A stretch of DNA of 5,077 bases from an uncultured Elusimicrobiales bacterium (GTDB lineage Bacteria > Elusimicrobiota > Elusimicrobia > Elusimicrobiales > Elusimicrobiaceae), in assembly GCA_944322775.1 (NCBI GenBank), contig CALUQA010000119.1, positions 1 through 5,077 on the forward strand, written 5' to 3'. Each line of letters starts with the position of its first letter. Within the stretch, counting starts at the first letter, position 1. The notes beneath the pieces were generated by a model, which was given only the letters and a program-made list of their open reading frames with translations, did not search any database and was not told the DNA's origin. Shown here in pieces: positions 4,663 to 5,077 of this stretch. A program made the translations under genes and the position numbers.

Positions 4663-5077
4663 ATGAGAACACTAGAAACTGATTGTTTAGTTGTCGGAGC
4701 GCGCATTGCCGGCTCCGTTTATGCCTATGAAGCCGCCCACCAAGGCCTTCACGTAACGCTGCTTAGCTGCGGCAGCTGGGACACCGCCAACAGCGACCTG
4801 GCCCAAGGGGGCATTGTTTATGAACCCAATTTGGACGTGGAAGGACTTTTAAAAGACGTACGTTTGGCCACGGCCGGCTTGTGCAATGAAAAAGCCGTCC
4901 GCGCGCTTTCCAAAGCTGGGTGCGAGGCGGTAAAAAAGATTTTCTTGACGGATTTGCATACCGATTTTTCCCGCGACGAAAAAGGCAATCTGCTTTTTAC
5001 GCGGGAAGGTGCTCACACCAAAAACCGCATTATTTATTGGAAAGATACGACGGGACACTCCTTGCTTTCTTCCATTC
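4663..5077 (+). CDS. nadB: L-aspartate oxidase, N-terminal part, cut by the window end
   Basis: NadB oxidises L-aspartate to iminoaspartate using FAD in the cytoplasm; NadA then condenses it with dihydroxyacetone phosphate to quinolinate for NAD synthesis. The visible 138 residues show the FAD-binding beta-alpha-beta start (TDCLVVGARIAGSVYAYEAA, 6-25) and the family motif LAQGGI (46-51). An LATAGLCNEKAV segment (68-79) resembles LIAGAGICDRHAV of E. coli NadB. The motif TREGAHTKNRIIYWKDTTG (113-131) contains Glu115 at the place of E. coli Glu121. The dinucleotide motif reads G-A-R-I-A-G, with Arg where the middle Gly of GxGxxG usually stands. The start is uncertain: ATG at 4657 is in frame two codons earlier, but 4663 fits the predicted transcript start. 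No SD precedes either. Fumarate reductase or succinate dehydrogenase flavoprotein is less likely because of the TREG motif and the short N-terminus. No other NAD gene is in view. Confidence 0.88.
   Translation, partial: MRTLETDCLVVGARIAGSVYAYEAAHQGLHVTLLSCGSWDTANSDLAQGGIVYEPNLDVEGLLKDVRLATAGLCNEKAVRALSKAGCEAVKKIFLTDLHTDFSRDEKGNLLFTREGAHTKNRIIYWKDTTGHSLLSSI

Noticed and set aside
4509..4706. 65-codon minus-strand open frame across the nadB promoter
   Set aside because: It starts inside nadB, crosses two AT-rich promoter regions, has Phe/Lys/Ile-rich low-complexity composition and no SD site.
4849..5058. 69-codon minus-strand open frame inside nadB
   Set aside because: It lies opposite the conserved TREGAHTKNR region of NadB, which is clearly the coding strand.

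Overview
The window comes from a bacterial chromosome with compact genes. The coding regions look moderately GC-rich and the spacers between transcription units are strongly AT-rich. Clear Shine-Dalgarno sites (AAGGAG or GGAG) precede most genes, and sigma70-type promoters can be read. The combination of a GlcNAc-type PTS with a fused EIIA-HPr-EI protein, an orphan cysteine-rich type IV pilin-like gene and a divergent L-aspartate oxidase reminds me of gut-associated Elusimicrobiota. That is an inference from gene style only, with no marker gene in view; another Gram-negative gut bacterium is possible. I see no insertion sequence, CRISPR array, tRNA, rRNA or phage gene.

Layout. (1) Bases 1-3575, minus strand: a two-gene operon read right to left. 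The first gene is a complete 841-residue EIIA-HPr-EI fusion (nagF-like). After 17 bases comes the membrane permease of the NagE family, cut by the window start after 344 residues. (2) 3576-3706: a 131-base divergent promoter region. It holds a strong plus-strand promoter (TTGAAA, 17-base spacer, TATACT) for the pilin gene and a weaker minus-strand promoter for the PTS operon. (3) 3707-4192, plus strand: a complete 161-residue type IV pilin-like protein, followed by a strong terminator. (4) 4256-4541, minus strand: a small transcription unit with promoter, leader with a possible SD-sequestering stem, a 33-codon ORF with a good SD, three inverted repeats and an intrinsic terminator. This is the least explained part of the window. 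(5) 4542-4662: an AT-rich spacer with a perfect 14-base palindrome and a TATAAT box so close to the next start codon that the mRNA may be leaderless. (6) 4663-5077, plus strand: the first 138 codons of L-aspartate oxidase (nadB), cut by the window end.

How the genes work together. The two PTS genes supply every phosphotransfer step from PEP to the sugar except the EIIB domain. In the NagE family EIIB follows EIIC, so it should lie just beyond the left edge. NadB starts de novo NAD synthesis and has no evident link to the PTS. The pilin-like gene and the small unit each have their own promoter and terminator, so they look like independent one-gene units inserted between metabolic genes.
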